64,000 nucleotides of DNA from Streptomyces sp. NBC_01431 (GTDB lineage Bacteria > Actinomycetota > Actinomycetes > Streptomycetales > Streptomycetaceae), in contig NZ_CP109496.1 in NCBI RefSeq assembly GCF_036231355.1, positions 2,542,001 through 2,606,000 on the forward strand, written 5' to 3'. Positions 47,682 to 56,585 of the stretch are shown one piece after another (positions within the stretch are counted from its first letter, which is position 1; the number at the start of each line of letters is the position of its first letter). The notes beneath the pieces were generated by a model. The model saw only the letters and a program-made list of their open reading frames with translations, was not told where the DNA came from and searched no databases. The position numbers and the translations under genes are program-made.

Positions 47682-48502
47682 CAGATCAGCAGCTCCGTGG
47701 TCGTGACCGCGCGCAGTCGGCGGCGATCCAGTTCGGCGAGTAGGGCGGGTAGCGCGGTGACCGTGTCCGCATAGCCGAAGTGCAGGCTCACCACCGATCC
47801 GTTACGGATCTGCCCGGTGACGTTGCGGATCACGGCCGAGGCGCCGGGCGAGGTGAAGTCGAGGGAGTCAACGTCGTACGACAGGACGTGCGGGTACCCC
47901 GCCCGCCGGGCCAGCGTCTGCACGAGCGGTGTCGCGTACTGGGCGCGCGAGGGCCTGAACCAGGTCCCGATGGAGCCGGTGAGCCGGCGCAGCCGGTCCG
48001 CGCAGCCGGTGATCTCGGCGTAGGCCTGCGCCTCGTCCATGGCGGAGATGTCGATGTGGTGCTGGGTGTGGTTGCCGAGTTCGTGCCCGCCGTCGAGGAT
48101 GCGGCGGGCCATCGCGGGCTGCTCGTCCAGCCAGCTGCCGACGGCGAGGACGGTGACGCGGGCGCCGGCCTTCTCGGCCTCGGTGAGCAGAGTCGTGGCG
48201 ATCTTGGGGTCGCCCTGGCCGTGGAAGGTGAGCGCGACCTGGGGGCGGGTGGTGGGTCCACTGCTGATCTGGACCGGCTGTCCGGGGAAGGCGCGGGGAG
48301 CCGGGGCCGGCCGGTGGGCTCCGGGTCGGGCGGGAGCGGTGGCCGCGGCGGAGGTGGACGGGGTCGGCTTCGAGGATGCGGGCGGCTGATCGCCGGCCTT
48401 GTCGCCGGAACAGCCTGCCGCGAACGCTCCCACGACGGCCGCGCCGGCCCCGGCCCGCAGCGCGCTGCGGCGGTCGACCGCGCGGGGTGATGGATTCAGC
48501 AC
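47681..48502 (-). CDS. Lipoprotein polysaccharide deacetylase-like protein with degenerate motif 1
   Basis: A 273-residue NodB-fold lipoprotein; lipobox AFAAGC at Cys31. Motif 2 (GHELGNHTQHH) and motif 4 (YDVDSLDF) are present, but motif 1, normally TFDDGP with the catalytic base and a metal ligand, reads TFHGQGDP, and motif 5 is LHFGY. It may thus be inactive or act differently. GTG 48502 is chosen over TTG 48523 because the longer form would carry a rare TTA codon at position 4. Overlaps the propeller gene by one base; both are likely cell-surface partners. Confidence 0.85.
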   Translation of the reverse strand: MLNPSPRAVDRRSALRAGAGAAVVGAFAAGCSGDKAGDQPPASSKPTPSTSAAATAPARPGAHRPAPAPRAFPGQPVQISSGPTTRPQVALTFHGQGDPKIATTLLTEAEKAGARVTVLAVGSWLDEQPAMARRILDGGHELGNHTQHHIDISAMDEAQAYAEITGCADRLRRLTGSIGTWFRPSRAQYATPLVQTLARRAGYPHVLSYDVDSLDFTSPGASAVIRNVTGQIRNGSVVSLHFGYADTVTALPALLAELDRRRLRAVTTTELLI

Positions 48503-48757
48503 ATGGACATTTAAGTGCGCCAAGGGGCCGAAGATAATGATTGACCCGGTTCAGGACGTTTGCGGGTCGCGCCCGCGACAGGCCGGTGCACACACAGCCA
48601 GTTCACCGATTCACTCGACTTCCCCCATAGTTGTTCATGGTTTGGAAGGTGCGTGGTCTAGCTCACCTACGATTCACAGCTAAACTATGCAGGTTTGCTG
48701 CCATATGTCCCATTGATGACTTTTGATGATGCGCCGCCCATCTGTCATAGTCGGAGC

Positions 48758-48878
48758 CACGACCCCCATTGACCCGGGCCAGGTCGTCTTCAGTCGTCGT
48801 GGATCACACCCCCCCAGATCCACGGCGCTCCACCGAAGCCCCCCGCGGCGCCGCATCCGGCAGCCAGGGGGCTTCTGT
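48758..48878 (+). ncRNA. Candidate small RNA
   Basis: A promoter-like pair (TTGATG at 48723-48728 and CATAGT at 48746-48751, 17-bp spacer) is followed by hairpin CGTGGATC/GATCCACG (48798-48824, 8-bp perfect stem) and then AAGCCCCC/GGGGGCTT (48836-48874) with CTTCTGTGATT after it. Together they could form a transcript of about 120 nt. The second hairpin could instead end the leftward gene on the other strand. Confidence 0.3.
48836..48874. terminator. Terminator hairpin after the RsbW-like gene
   Basis: AAGCCCCC and GGGGGCTT form an 8-bp perfect stem around a 23-nt loop, 24 bp past the stop of the leftward ATP-binding protein gene. It may serve both strands. Confidence 0.55.
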
Positions 48879-48897
48879 GATTCTCCGTACGGCGCCC

Positions 48898-49401
48898 TCA
48901 ACGGTCGGCGACGCGCATCTCGAACCAGGTGGTCTTGCCGCGCGGCAGCAGGTCCACGCCCCAGCGGTCGGAGAGCTTGTCGACCAGGAAGAGGCCGCGG
49001 CCGCTGATGTCCAGCTCGTGCACCGGCATCAGACAGGGCAGCCCGCGCGAGGGGTCGCGGACCTCGATCCGGATCCAGCCCCGGCGGCGCAGCATGCGCA
49101 GGCCGAAGACCCGGGCCCCGGTGTGCCGCACCGCGTTGCCGACCAGTTCCGACACGAGCAGCACCGCGTGCTCGGCGAGCGTCGGCGAAAGCGCCCACTG
49201 GCGCAGGACGACGGACTGGGTGATGCGGCGAGCGGTGGCCGCCGACTCCGGACGGGACGGCAGCCGTACCTCTTCCTCCGTCGGGTTGCCGAACAACTCC
49301 AGCGCTTTCAGCGCCAGTTCATCATCGGCGGACGGCATGCACCGCGCCGCGGCCGCCGTGCCACGCCGCGCCGGTTGCTCCACACCCTCCAACCCCGCCA
49401 T
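48898..49401 (-). CDS. RsbW/SpoIIAB-like serine kinase-type ATP-binding protein
   Basis: A 167-residue protein with a HATPase_c domain: N-box ELVGNAVRHTG, G1-like VRDPSRGLP, and G2 GRGLFLVDKLSDRWG. It is of the anti-sigma-factor type that is very abundant in streptomycetes. The partner is not encoded beside it, so the sigma factor or anti-anti-sigma factor is unknown. ATG 49401 gives a typical length; longer starts to 49521 add only a basic, low-complexity region. Confidence 0.85.
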   Translation of the reverse strand: MAGLEGVEQPARRGTAAAARCMPSADDELALKALELFGNPTEEEVRLPSRPESAATARRITQSVVLRQWALSPTLAEHAVLLVSELVGNAVRHTGARVFGLRMLRRRGWIRIEVRDPSRGLPCLMPVHELDISGRGLFLVDKLSDRWGVDLLPRGKTTWFEMRVADR

Positions 49402-49586
49402 GCCACCATCATGGCGGCCCCGGGCGGCCTCCGGGGCCGTTCCGAAGGAATCGCGCCTGCGGAACCTGACGTTCCGGGGGCGCGATTTGGCATATGACGG
49501 GGGCAGCGGAGGGGCCTGCACACCTACCCTGACCTGCCATGACGTGATGCGTCCACTTGATCACCAAGCGTTCCGGTGGGGTTTTT

Positions 49587-49603
49587 CTTAAGGTGTACTT
49601 AAG
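49587..49603. promoter_or_regulatory. CTTAAG-GTGTA-CTTAAG element
   Basis: Two CTTAAG palindromes separated by 5 bp, within an AT-rich patch otherwise rare in this genome. The 17-bp unit reads almost the same on both strands. A further GTGTACAC palindrome lies at about 49627. The region is upstream of the leftward RsbW-like gene and downstream of the leftward enoyl-CoA hydratase, so it may control the former. No regulator known. Confidence 0.35.
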
Positions 49604-49686
49604 GCTGCGCTAATCCCCCCACAGGGTGTACACACTGCCGCCACATGCACACCGCCCGTTGACCCGTGGCCCCAACTTCCTTCCGC

Positions 49687-50454
49687 TCAGAGGAACTTGG
49701 CCTTGCCCGGCCCCTCCTCGACAAAGCTGCGCATGCCGCGCGCGCGGTCCTCGGTCGCGAACAGGCCAGCGAACCAGTTGCGTTCGATGGCGAGCCCGGT
49801 GTCGATGTCCGTTTCCAGACCGGCGTCGATCGACTCCTTGGCGGCGCGCAGCGCGATGGCCGGTCCCTGCGCGAGCCGCGCGGCCCAGGCGACGGCCCGC
49901 TCGTACACCTCGGCGGCCGGCACCACCTGGTCCACCAGGCCGATGGCGAGCGCCTCCTCGGCCTTCACCTGCCGGCCCGTGAAGATGAGGTCCTTGGCCT
50001 TGGACGGGCCCACCAGACGGGCCAGGCGCTGGGTGCCGCCGGCGCCGGGGATGAGGCCGAGCAGGATCTCGGGCTGGCCCAGCTTGGCGTTGTCACCGGC
50101 GATGCGGATGTCGGCGCAGAGCGCCAACTCGCAGCCGCCGCCGAGCGCGTAGCCGGTGACGGCGGCCACGACGGGCTTGGGGATCCTGGCGACGGCGGTG
50201 AAGCTGTCCTGCAGCGCCCGGCCGCGTACGACCATCGCCGCGTGGTCCATGGCCTGCATCTCCTTGATGTCCGCGCCCGCCGCGAACAGCTTCTCGCCGC
50301 CGTACAGGACCACGGCCCGCACGTCGTCGCGCCGGGCCGCCTCCTCGGCGAGCTCGCGCAGCCGGTCCTGCATCGCGACGTCGAGGGCGTTCATCGGAGG
50401 CCGGTTCAGGCGGATGGTGGCGACGCCTTCGGAAACTTCGAGGTTCACAGTCAT
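49687..50454 (-). CDS. Enoyl-CoA hydratase/isomerase family protein
   Basis: A 255-residue crotonase. The oxyanion-hole stretches are FAAGADIKEM and ALGGGCELALCADIRIAG; the catalytic glutamates lie in GGGCELAL and GQPEILLGLIPGAGGTQRL. It should hydrate or isomerise an enoyl-CoA in fatty-acid or aromatic breakdown. ATG 50454 gives the normal start (TVNLEVSEGVATIRLNRP); no clear ribosome site precedes it. It is a single gene. Confidence 0.93.
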   Translation of the reverse strand: MTVNLEVSEGVATIRLNRPPMNALDVAMQDRLRELAEEAARRDDVRAVVLYGGEKLFAAGADIKEMQAMDHAAMVVRGRALQDSFTAVARIPKPVVAAVTGYALGGGCELALCADIRIAGDNAKLGQPEILLGLIPGAGGTQRLARLVGPSKAKDLIFTGRQVKAEEALAIGLVDQVVPAAEVYERAVAWAARLAQGPAIALRAAKESIDAGLETDIDTGLAIERNWFAGLFATEDRARGMRSFVEEGPGKAKFL

Positions 50455-50540
50455 AGGAGGCAGGTTAACGGTCACTAACGACAGCGGACCCGACGCTGTG
50501 AGCAACAGCACCGGGTCCGTCGGACACTCGCGTCAGAGGT

Positions 50541-51788
50541 CTACTTCGTCCACTCCGACCACGGCAGGTTCCAGCCGTTGAGGCCGTTGTCCGGCTGGAT
50601 GACCTTGTCCTTGGAGTTCTTCACGACGACCACGTCGCCGATCAGCGAGTTGTTGTAGAACCAGGCCGCCGGGGTGGACGGGTCGCCCGCACCCCGCGCG
50701 TCCTCCAGACCGACGCAGCCGTGGCTGGTGTTGGCCGAGCCGAACACCGACGGGTCGCCCCAGTAGTTGCCGTGGATGAAGGTACCCGAGCTCGACAGGC
50801 GCATGGCGTGCGGTACGTCCTTGATGTCGTACTCGCCGCCGAAGCCGACGGTGGCGCCGTTCATGCGGGTCACCTCGTACTTCTCACTGATCACCATCTG
50901 CCCGTTGTACGTGGTGTTCGCCGGGGAGCCCGCGCTGATCGGGATGGTCTTCAGGGGCTTGCCGTCGCGCTCCACCTTCATGGTGTGGGCGCTCGCGTCG
51001 ACGGTGGAGACCTGGGAGCGGCCGATGGTGAAGTGGATCGTGCGGGTCTGCTTGCCGTAGACGCCGGGGCGGCCCTCGACGCCGTCCAGGTTGAGCTTGA
51101 CGGTGACCTTGGTGCCGGGGGCCCAGTAGTTCTCGGGGCGGAAGTCGAGGCGGTCGTTGCCGAACCAGTGGCCCTCGACCGGAACGGACGGCTCGGCCGT
51201 CACGGTGATCGCCTTCTTCACCGCGTCCGGGTTGGTGATGCCCCGGCTGAAGTTGATGGAGACCGGCATGCCGACGCCGACGGTGGAACCGTCCTCGGGC
51301 ACGTACTGGCCGATGAACGTGTTCGTCGGTACGAGCGTGGTGAAGGTCATGTCCTTCGCGGACTCGCGGCCCTTGGCGTCCTTGGCGACGGCGTGGACCT
51401 TGTACTGCGTCGCGGAGGCGAGGTGCTGGTCCGGGGTCCAGCCGAGGCCGTCCGCGGATATCTTCCCGCTGACCGCGTTGCCCTTGCTGTCGGCCACCGT
51501 GACGGCGGACAGCTTGCCCTTGTCGGCGGATATCTTCAGCGCGCCATTGGTCGCCACGTCCTTGGCGTTGTCCGCCGGCGTGATGGTGACCACGGCCTCG
51601 GAGGCCTTGGTGTCCCCGGCGGCCGCGCCGGCGCCGGTCTTGGCCTTGTCGCTGCCCGAGCCGTCACCTCCGCCGCACGCGGTCACCAGCAGCAGCAACG
51701 CCCCGAGTACCAGGGCCAGGAGCGCGGTGCCCTGCCGTCCGCGCCGTCCGGCTCCGGCCGGAACCCCCGAAATTGGCTGCCCGTTCAC
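50541..51788 (-). CDS. Lipoprotein L,D-transpeptidase (YkuD) with Ig-like domains, copy 1
   Basis: A 415-residue lipoprotein; lipobox LLVTAC with Cys38. Two Ig-like domains (Big_10 type, from about 60 to 270) precede the YkuD domain. The catalytic cysteine is near residue 357 in TSHGCVGLEDA, with HGNYW just before. It forms 3-3 crosslinks in peptidoglycan. The GTG start has GGGGAG eight nucleotides upstream. A paralogue lies directly upstream on the same strand. Confidence 0.95.
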   Translation of the reverse strand: MNGQPISGVPAGAGRRGRQGTALLALVLGALLLLVTACGGGDGSGSDKAKTGAGAAAGDTKASEAVVTITPADNAKDVATNGALKISADKGKLSAVTVADSKGNAVSGKISADGLGWTPDQHLASATQYKVHAVAKDAKGRESAKDMTFTTLVPTNTFIGQYVPEDGSTVGVGMPVSINFSRGITNPDAVKKAITVTAEPSVPVEGHWFGNDRLDFRPENYWAPGTKVTVKLNLDGVEGRPGVYGKQTRTIHFTIGRSQVSTVDASAHTMKVERDGKPLKTIPISAGSPANTTYNGQMVISEKYEVTRMNGATVGFGGEYDIKDVPHAMRLSSSGTFIHGNYWGDPSVFGSANTSHGCVGLEDARGAGDPSTPAAWFYNNSLIGDVVVVKNSKDKVIQPDNGLNGWNLPWSEWTK

Positions 51789-51963
51789 GACTGTTTCTCC
51801 CCTCGCACGGCGTGGCCCCGCCACCGCCCGTACTGAACTCACCCCCGCGCGCGTCCTCGCGCACGCACGGCGCTAGATAATCACACCGAACGGACCCCGA
51901 TCGCCCCTTCAATGTCACCGTTCAGTCCCAACTCGTCCTGGAACTCTCAGGTGAAACACAGGA

Positions 51964-51993
51964 ACCGTTCCCGGTTGGTTAACCGGGAACGGT
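51964..51993 (-). terminator. Very strong terminator hairpin between the L,D-transpeptidase genes
   Basis: A perfect 13-bp stem (ACCGTTCCCGGTT and AACCGGGAACGGT) with a 4-nt loop GGTT. It lies about 118 nt past the stop of the second L,D-transpeptidase and upstream of the first, so the two paralogues have separate transcripts. Confidence 0.8.
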
Positions 51994-52009
51994 CAAGGGC
52001 CGTGCGTTC

Positions 52010-52098
52010 AAGCAATCCGGGAAAGCCGGGGAATGCGGGGGATCTCGGAGGTCCGGGAACTCGGGGAATCCGAGAACTCGAAGGGATTGGGAGGTTTC
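52010..52098. repeat. Degenerate CCGGGAA / CGGGGAATC repeats
   Basis: A run of diverged 8-10 bp units (TCCGGGAA, CCGGGGAAT, TCCGGGAACT, CGGGGAATCC, CGAGAACTCG) just past the stop of the leftward L,D-transpeptidase, before the hairpin at 51964. No gene. Likely simple-sequence expansion. Confidence 0.45.
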
Positions 52099-52110
52099 GG
52101 GGAAGGGCGT

Positions 52111-53340
52111 TCAGGAGATCGCGGAGCCGGCCTTCCACCTGTTCCAGTCGAGGTTCCAGCCGCTGAGCCCGTTGTCGGGAGCGACCTCGCGCTCACGGGA
52201 GTTGACGACCTGCACCACGTCGCCGATGAGGGTGCGGTCGAAGAACCAGCCCGCCGGGGTGTCGGAGCTGCCGCCCTTCACATCGCGCAGGCCCACACAG
52301 CCATGGCTGGTGTTGGTGTTGCCGAACGTGTTGGCCGGCGCCCAGTAGTTGCCGTGCAGGAAGGTGCCCGAGCTGGTGAGCCGGATGGCGTGCGGGACGT
52401 CCGGGATGTCGTACTCACCGCCGAAACCGACGGTCCGGCTGTTCATCCGGGTCACGTCGAACATGTCGGTGACGACCATCTTCCCGTTGTACGTGGTGTT
52501 CTTCGGCGACCCCGCGGAGATCGGCAGCGTGGACACCAGCTCGCCGTTGCGCCGCACCTCCATGGTGTGCGCCTCCGCGTCGACGAGGGACTCCTGGTCG
52601 CGCCCGATGGTGAAGCCGATCGTCTTGTCCTGGATGCCGTAGACGCCGGGTGCGGCCACCACGTCGCGCAGACGCATGTCGACGGTGACCCGGGTGCCGG
52701 GCTTCCAGTACTCGCGCGGCCTGAAGTCGATCCGGTCGGAGCCGAACCAGTGGCCCTTCACCTCCACCGGGGGCTGCGCGGTGACCTTGATGGCGCGCTC
52801 GACGGCGGCCCGGTCCTTGATCGCCTGGTTGAAGCTGAAGGAAACGATCATGCCGACGCCCACCGTGGAACGGTTCTCCGGCTTGAAGTACCCGATGAAA
52901 CGGTGTTCGGGCACATAGGTGGTGAAGCTGGTGTGGCGCGCCTGACGGCGGCCGTGGCCGTCGAGCGCCACGCTGTCCACCGTGTACGCGGCCGCCAGTT
53001 GGAGCGCCGTGCCGCTCGGGGTCCAGGTCAGCCCGTCCGCGGAGATCTTCCCCGGCACCTCCTCGGGCTGCGCGTCCTCCGTCTTCATCACCTTGACGCG
53101 TTCCAGGCGCCCGCTGGGCACCCGCACCTCCAGCTTCCCGTCCGCCTTGACTCCCTTGGCCCCGTCGTCCGGGGTCACCAGGATCGCTTCTTGCGGGGTC
53201 AACGCCTTGCCCCCGATGTCGCCGAGGTCCAGGCTGCCGCCCGAGCACCCGGTAAGGCCGGTCACCAGGACCGCCGTCAGTCCTGCCCATGCCAGGGCGG
53301 CGGCCGCGCCCGCCCCTGCCCGCTTCAGTACGTCTCTCAC
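52111..53340 (-). CDS. Lipoprotein L,D-transpeptidase (YkuD) with Ig-like domains, copy 2
   Basis: A 409-residue paralogue of the previous gene with the same layout: lipobox at Cys32 (GLTGCSGG), Ig-like domains, and the YkuD domain with HGNYWAPANTFGNTNTSHGC (cysteine near residue 348). Blocks such as PISAGSP, NTTYNGKMVV and VGFGGEYDI are shared with copy 1, showing tandem duplication. GTG 53340 starts the signal peptide; longer frames run into the divergent glgX leader. Expected to crosslink peptidoglycan. Confidence 0.94.
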   Translation of the reverse strand: MRDVLKRAGAGAAAALAWAGLTAVLVTGLTGCSGGSLDLGDIGGKALTPQEAILVTPDDGAKGVKADGKLEVRVPSGRLERVKVMKTEDAQPEEVPGKISADGLTWTPSGTALQLAAAYTVDSVALDGHGRRQARHTSFTTYVPEHRFIGYFKPENRSTVGVGMIVSFSFNQAIKDRAAVERAIKVTAQPPVEVKGHWFGSDRIDFRPREYWKPGTRVTVDMRLRDVVAAPGVYGIQDKTIGFTIGRDQESLVDAEAHTMEVRRNGELVSTLPISAGSPKNTTYNGKMVVTDMFDVTRMNSRTVGFGGEYDIPDVPHAIRLTSSGTFLHGNYWAPANTFGNTNTSHGCVGLRDVKGGSSDTPAGWFFDRTLIGDVVQVVNSREREVAPDNGLSGWNLDWNRWKAGSAIS

Positions 53341-53483
53341 GACCGACCCAACGACCGCCCCCCGCCGGGGGAAACGTGAGTACGAGGGCTGTTGCGGGCA
53401 GAACAGGTGCAGGAACACGCCTGGGGAGCCGCGGCCGGGACGCCGCGCGCTCGGCCGGGCGCCGAGCCGCGGGAGGCCGTCAG

Positions 53484-55727
53484 GTGTCGAGCGCAGCCGA
53501 GCAGGAGGCAGTGCGGGGTGCCGCGAGGAGCGCGGCCGCCGCGCGGGGACGCGGCCACCGGGGTGAACCGGGGGCCCTGCGCCCACCTGTCTGGCCGGGC
53601 GCGCCGACCCCGCTTGGGGCGCGCTTCCGGGTCGGCCCGGACGGCGTGGCGGGCACCAACTTCGCGCTGTGGGCGGGCGGCGCCGAGGCGGTCGAGGTGT
53701 GCCTGTTCGACCCGTTGGGCGGCGAAACCCGGCTCGCCCTGACCGAGCTGACCCATGAGATCTGGCACGGCTTCGTCCCCGGGGTGCGGCCGGGCCAGCG
53801 GTACGGCTTCAGGGTGCACGGGCGCTGGGACCCCTGGACGGGCGCCCGCTGGAACCCGGCGAAGCTGCTCCTCGACCCGTACGCGCGGGCCGTGGACGGC
53901 GACTTCACGCTGCCCCCCGAGGTGTACGGGCACGTCCGCGACTGGCCGCAGCAGCAGGTCGCCGACACCGTACGCGACGACCGCGACTCGGCGCCGCACG
54001 TTCCCAAGGGCGTGGTCGTCCAGGACGACGACGACTGGGCGGACGACCACCGCCCCAAGACGCCCTGGTCCGACTCGGTCATCTACGAGCTGCATGTACG
54101 CGGCTTCACCCGGTTGCACCCGGAGATCCCCGAGCCACTGCGCGGCACCTACGCCGGCCTCGCGCACCCGGCGGCCCTGGAGCACCTGGTGCGTCTGGGA
54201 GTGACGGCGGTCGAGCTGCTCCCGGTGCACCAGTTCGCGCACGAGGACCATTTGCTGCGCCGCGGGCTCCGAAACTACTGGGGCTACAACTCGATCGGGT
54301 ACTTCGCGCCGCACGCCGCCTATTCGGCGTCCGGGACCTCCGGGCAGCAGGTCGGCGAGTTCAAGCGGATGGTGCGGGCCCTGCACGGCGCCGGCATCGA
54401 GGTCATCCTCGACGTGGTCTACAACCACACGGCCGAGGCGGGCGAGCTCGGGCCGACGCTGTCCCTGCGCGGCATCGACAACCGCGGCTACTACCGCCTG
54501 CCGTCCGACGCGCGCCGGTACGCCGACTACACGGGCTGCGGCAACACCCTCCATGTGGTCCAGCCCCAGGTGCTGCGGCTCATCACGGATTCACTGCGCT
54601 ACTGGGTGACCGAGATGGGGGTGGACGGCTTCCGCTTCGACCTGGCCGCGGCCCTCGCCCGCTCCATGCACGACGTGGACATGCTGTCGCCGTTCCTGGC
54701 CGTGATCGCCCAGGACCCGGTGCTACGCCGGGTGAAACTGATCGCCGAACCGTGGGACGTCGGTAACGGCGGCTACCAGGTGGGCTCCTTCCCGCCCCTG
54801 TGGACCGAGTGGAACGACCGCTACCGGGACGCCGTGCGGGACTTCTGGCGGGGCGCGCTGCCGGACGTGCGCGACCTCGGCTACCGGCTCTCGGGCTCCA
54901 GCGACCTGTACGCCTGGGGCGGCCGACGGCCGTACGCGTCGATCAACTTCGTGACCGCGCACGACGGTTTCACGCTGCGCGACCTGGTGTCGTACGAGCG
55001 CAAGCACAACGAGGCGAACGGAGAGGGCAACCGCGACGGCACCCACGACAACCGGTCGTGGAACTGCGGGGTGGAGGGCGAGACGGACGACCCCCGGGTC
55101 AACGCGCTGCGGCGCAGGCAGCTGCGGAACCTGCTCACCACCCTGCTGGTGTCGACGGGGGTGCCGATGCTGGTCGCGGGCGACGAGATGGGCCGCACTC
55201 AGGGCGGCAACAACAACGCGTACTGCCAGGACGGGGAGGTCAGCTGGGTCGACTGGTCGCTCCTGGAGAAGCCGGGGCCGCGCGGGCTGCTTGAACTGGC
55301 CACCCGGCTGGTCGAGTTGCGGCACCGCCATCCGGTGCTGCGCCGCAGGGCCTTCTTCTCCGGACGCCCGCAGGCCGCGGACGGGCTGCGGGACCTGGCC
55401 TGGTTCACCGCGCGGGGCAAGGAGATGACCGAGCAGGACTGGTACGCGCCGGCCTCGACGCTCGGCCTGTACCTGTCCGGCCGCGACATCCCGGGGCGCG
55501 ACGCGCGGGGCGCCCCGGTGACCGACGACAGCTTCCTGATCCTGCTGCACTCGGCGGACCGCCCGGCGAGCTGTGTGCTGCCGGGGCCGCCGTGGGCCGG
55601 GGCGTACGAGGTCGTCGTGGACACCTCGGAGGAGGAGCAGGGCGCCCCGCCGGGCCGGACCCACCGGGGCGGCGAAACGGTGACGCTACCGGCGCGGGCG
55701 ATGCTGGTACTGAAGGTGACCGGGTAG
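53484..55727 (+). CDS. glgX: Glycogen debranching enzyme GlgX
   Basis: A 747-residue isoamylase-type enzyme. An N-terminal CBM48 domain ([29 protein letters not shown]) precedes the GH13 barrel with [17 protein letters not shown] (nucleophile Asp near 386), AEPWD (acid Glu near 422) and TAHD (near 492). It hydrolyses alpha-1,6 branches of glycogen or limit dextrin. GTG 53484 is chosen because GGGAGG lies 8 nt upstream; the open frame goes back to 53289 but overlaps the divergent gene. Slightly longer than E. coli GlgX (657), due to an Ala/Arg-rich N-terminus. Confidence 0.95.
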   Translation: MSSAAEQEAVRGAARSAAAARGRGHRGEPGALRPPVWPGAPTPLGARFRVGPDGVAGTNFALWAGGAEAVEVCLFDPLGGETRLALTELTHEIWHGFVPGVRPGQRYGFRVHGRWDPWTGARWNPAKLLLDPYARAVDGDFTLPPEVYGHVRDWPQQQVADTVRDDRDSAPHVPKGVVVQDDDDWADDHRPKTPWSDSVIYELHVRGFTRLHPEIPEPLRGTYAGLAHPAALEHLVRLGVTAVELLPVHQFAHEDHLLRRGLRNYWGYNSIGYFAPHAAYSASGTSGQQVGEFKRMVRALHGAGIEVILDVVYNHTAEAGELGPTLSLRGIDNRGYYRLPSDARRYADYTGCGNTLHVVQPQVLRLITDSLRYWVTEMGVDGFRFDLAAALARSMHDVDMLSPFLAVIAQDPVLRRVKLIAEPWDVGNGGYQVGSFPPLWTEWNDRYRDAVRDFWRGALPDVRDLGYRLSGSSDLYAWGGRRPYASINFVTAHDGFTLRDLVSYERKHNEANGEGNRDGTHDNRSWNCGVEGETDDPRVNALRRRQLRNLLTTLLVSTGVPMLVAGDEMGRTQGGNNNAYCQDGEVSWVDWSLLEKPGPRGLLELATRLVELRHRHPVLRRRAFFSGRPQAADGLRDLAWFTARGKEMTEQDWYAPASTLGLYLSGRDIPGRDARGAPVTDDSFLILLHSADRPASCVLPGPPWAGAYEVVVDTSEEEQGAPPGRTHRGGETVTLPARAMLVLKVTG

Positions 55728-55747
55728 GCCGGGGCCGGTTCCCGGCC
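55727..55747 (+). terminator. Terminator hairpin right after glgX
   Basis: GGCCGGG and CCCGGCC with a 7-nt loop; the first arm starts with the last base of the glgX stop codon. Confidence 0.5.
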
Positions 55748-55985
55748 TGCTGGCTGACGTGCTGGGTGCTCACTTGCCGGGCGCTTGGCGCTGGGTACCG
55801 CCCTGATGGTCTGCTCCCCCCTTGCTCCCTCGCCTCCGACCGCGAGCCCGAGCATGGCCTGCGAGGGGGAACCTCCACCCGCCCCTCCACCCGTGGGCCG
55901 ATCCGCTCCACCCGCCCTGCCTGGGACCGTTGAACGTGCCGAAGCCATCGGGGGTTCACTCTTCGGCGAAGGGAAGTGGTGCGTC

Positions 55986-56564
55986 ATGAGCGGCGACATC
56001 GACCTGGCCATCCGGATCACCATGTACGCCTGGCTCGCCTGCGAACTGGTGCTCCAGGTCCGCCAGTTGCTGAGCAGCTCGCCCACCGAGCGCACCGAGT
56101 GGCGCAGCCTGCTGCTGTTCGTGGCGCTGACAGGGGCGGCCTCCTGGGCGGCCCACCCGGTCGCCCGTGCCGCGCCCGCGCTCGACTACTCGACCACCTC
56201 GCCCGCGGCCCGCGTGGCCGTGCTGCTCTTCGTCTGGGCCGGGATGGGCCTGCGGCTGTGGGCCATCGTCACCCTGGGCCGCTTCTTCCGCGGCACGGTC
56301 CACGTCCAGCGGGACCACCAGGTCGTGCGGTCGGGGCCCTACCGCTGGGTGCGCCATCCCGCCTACAGCGGCATCCTGCTTGCGGGCCTCGCCCTCGGGG
56401 TCACCTTCGACAACGCGGCGGCCCTCCTCGTCTTCGCGGCGGGCGGCGCGATGGCCGTGGGCTACCGCATCCACGTCGAGGAGAGGTTCCTCTCGCGGGC
56501 GCTGGGCAGCGCCTACACGGAGTACGCGGCCGTCACCCGCAGGCTGATACCCGGCGTGTGGTGA
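55986..56564 (+). CDS. Isoprenylcysteine carboxyl methyltransferase-like membrane protein
   Basis: A 192-residue membrane protein with about four helices. The C-terminal block RSGPYRWVRHPAYSGILL and ERFLSRALGSAYTEYAAVTRRLIPG is the signature of the ICMT/PEMT family, which methylates lipids or prenyl groups with S-adenosylmethionine. ATG 55986 is preceded by GGGAAGTGG. The acceptor in streptomycetes is not known. The 258-bp gap to glgX has no gene. Confidence 0.9.
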   Translation: MSGDIDLAIRITMYAWLACELVLQVRQLLSSSPTERTEWRSLLLFVALTGAASWAAHPVARAAPALDYSTTSPAARVAVLLFVWAGMGLRLWAIVTLGRFFRGTVHVQRDHQVVRSGPYRWVRHPAYSGILLAGLALGVTFDNAAALLVFAAGGAMAVGYRIHVEERFLSRALGSAYTEYAAVTRRLIPGVW

Positions 56565-56585
56565 GGCGGGGCCGGTGTCCGGCGG

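Larger units (their letters stand above)
48503..48897. other. Intergenic region with AT-rich patch and hairpins
   Basis: About 395 bp without a protein gene. The part 48610-48760 is clearly more AT-rich than its surroundings (TAGTTGTTCATGG, GCTAAACTATGC) and should hold promoters for the leftward deacetylase unit and possibly a rightward transcript. Two strong hairpins follow at 48798-48824 and 48836-48874. Confidence 0.5.

Noticed and set aside
48503..48523. TTA-containing start of the deacetylase-like gene as a bldA-controlled gene
   Set aside because: The TTA falls only in the optional TTG-start extension; the GTG at 48502 gives a normal lipoprotein signal without it.
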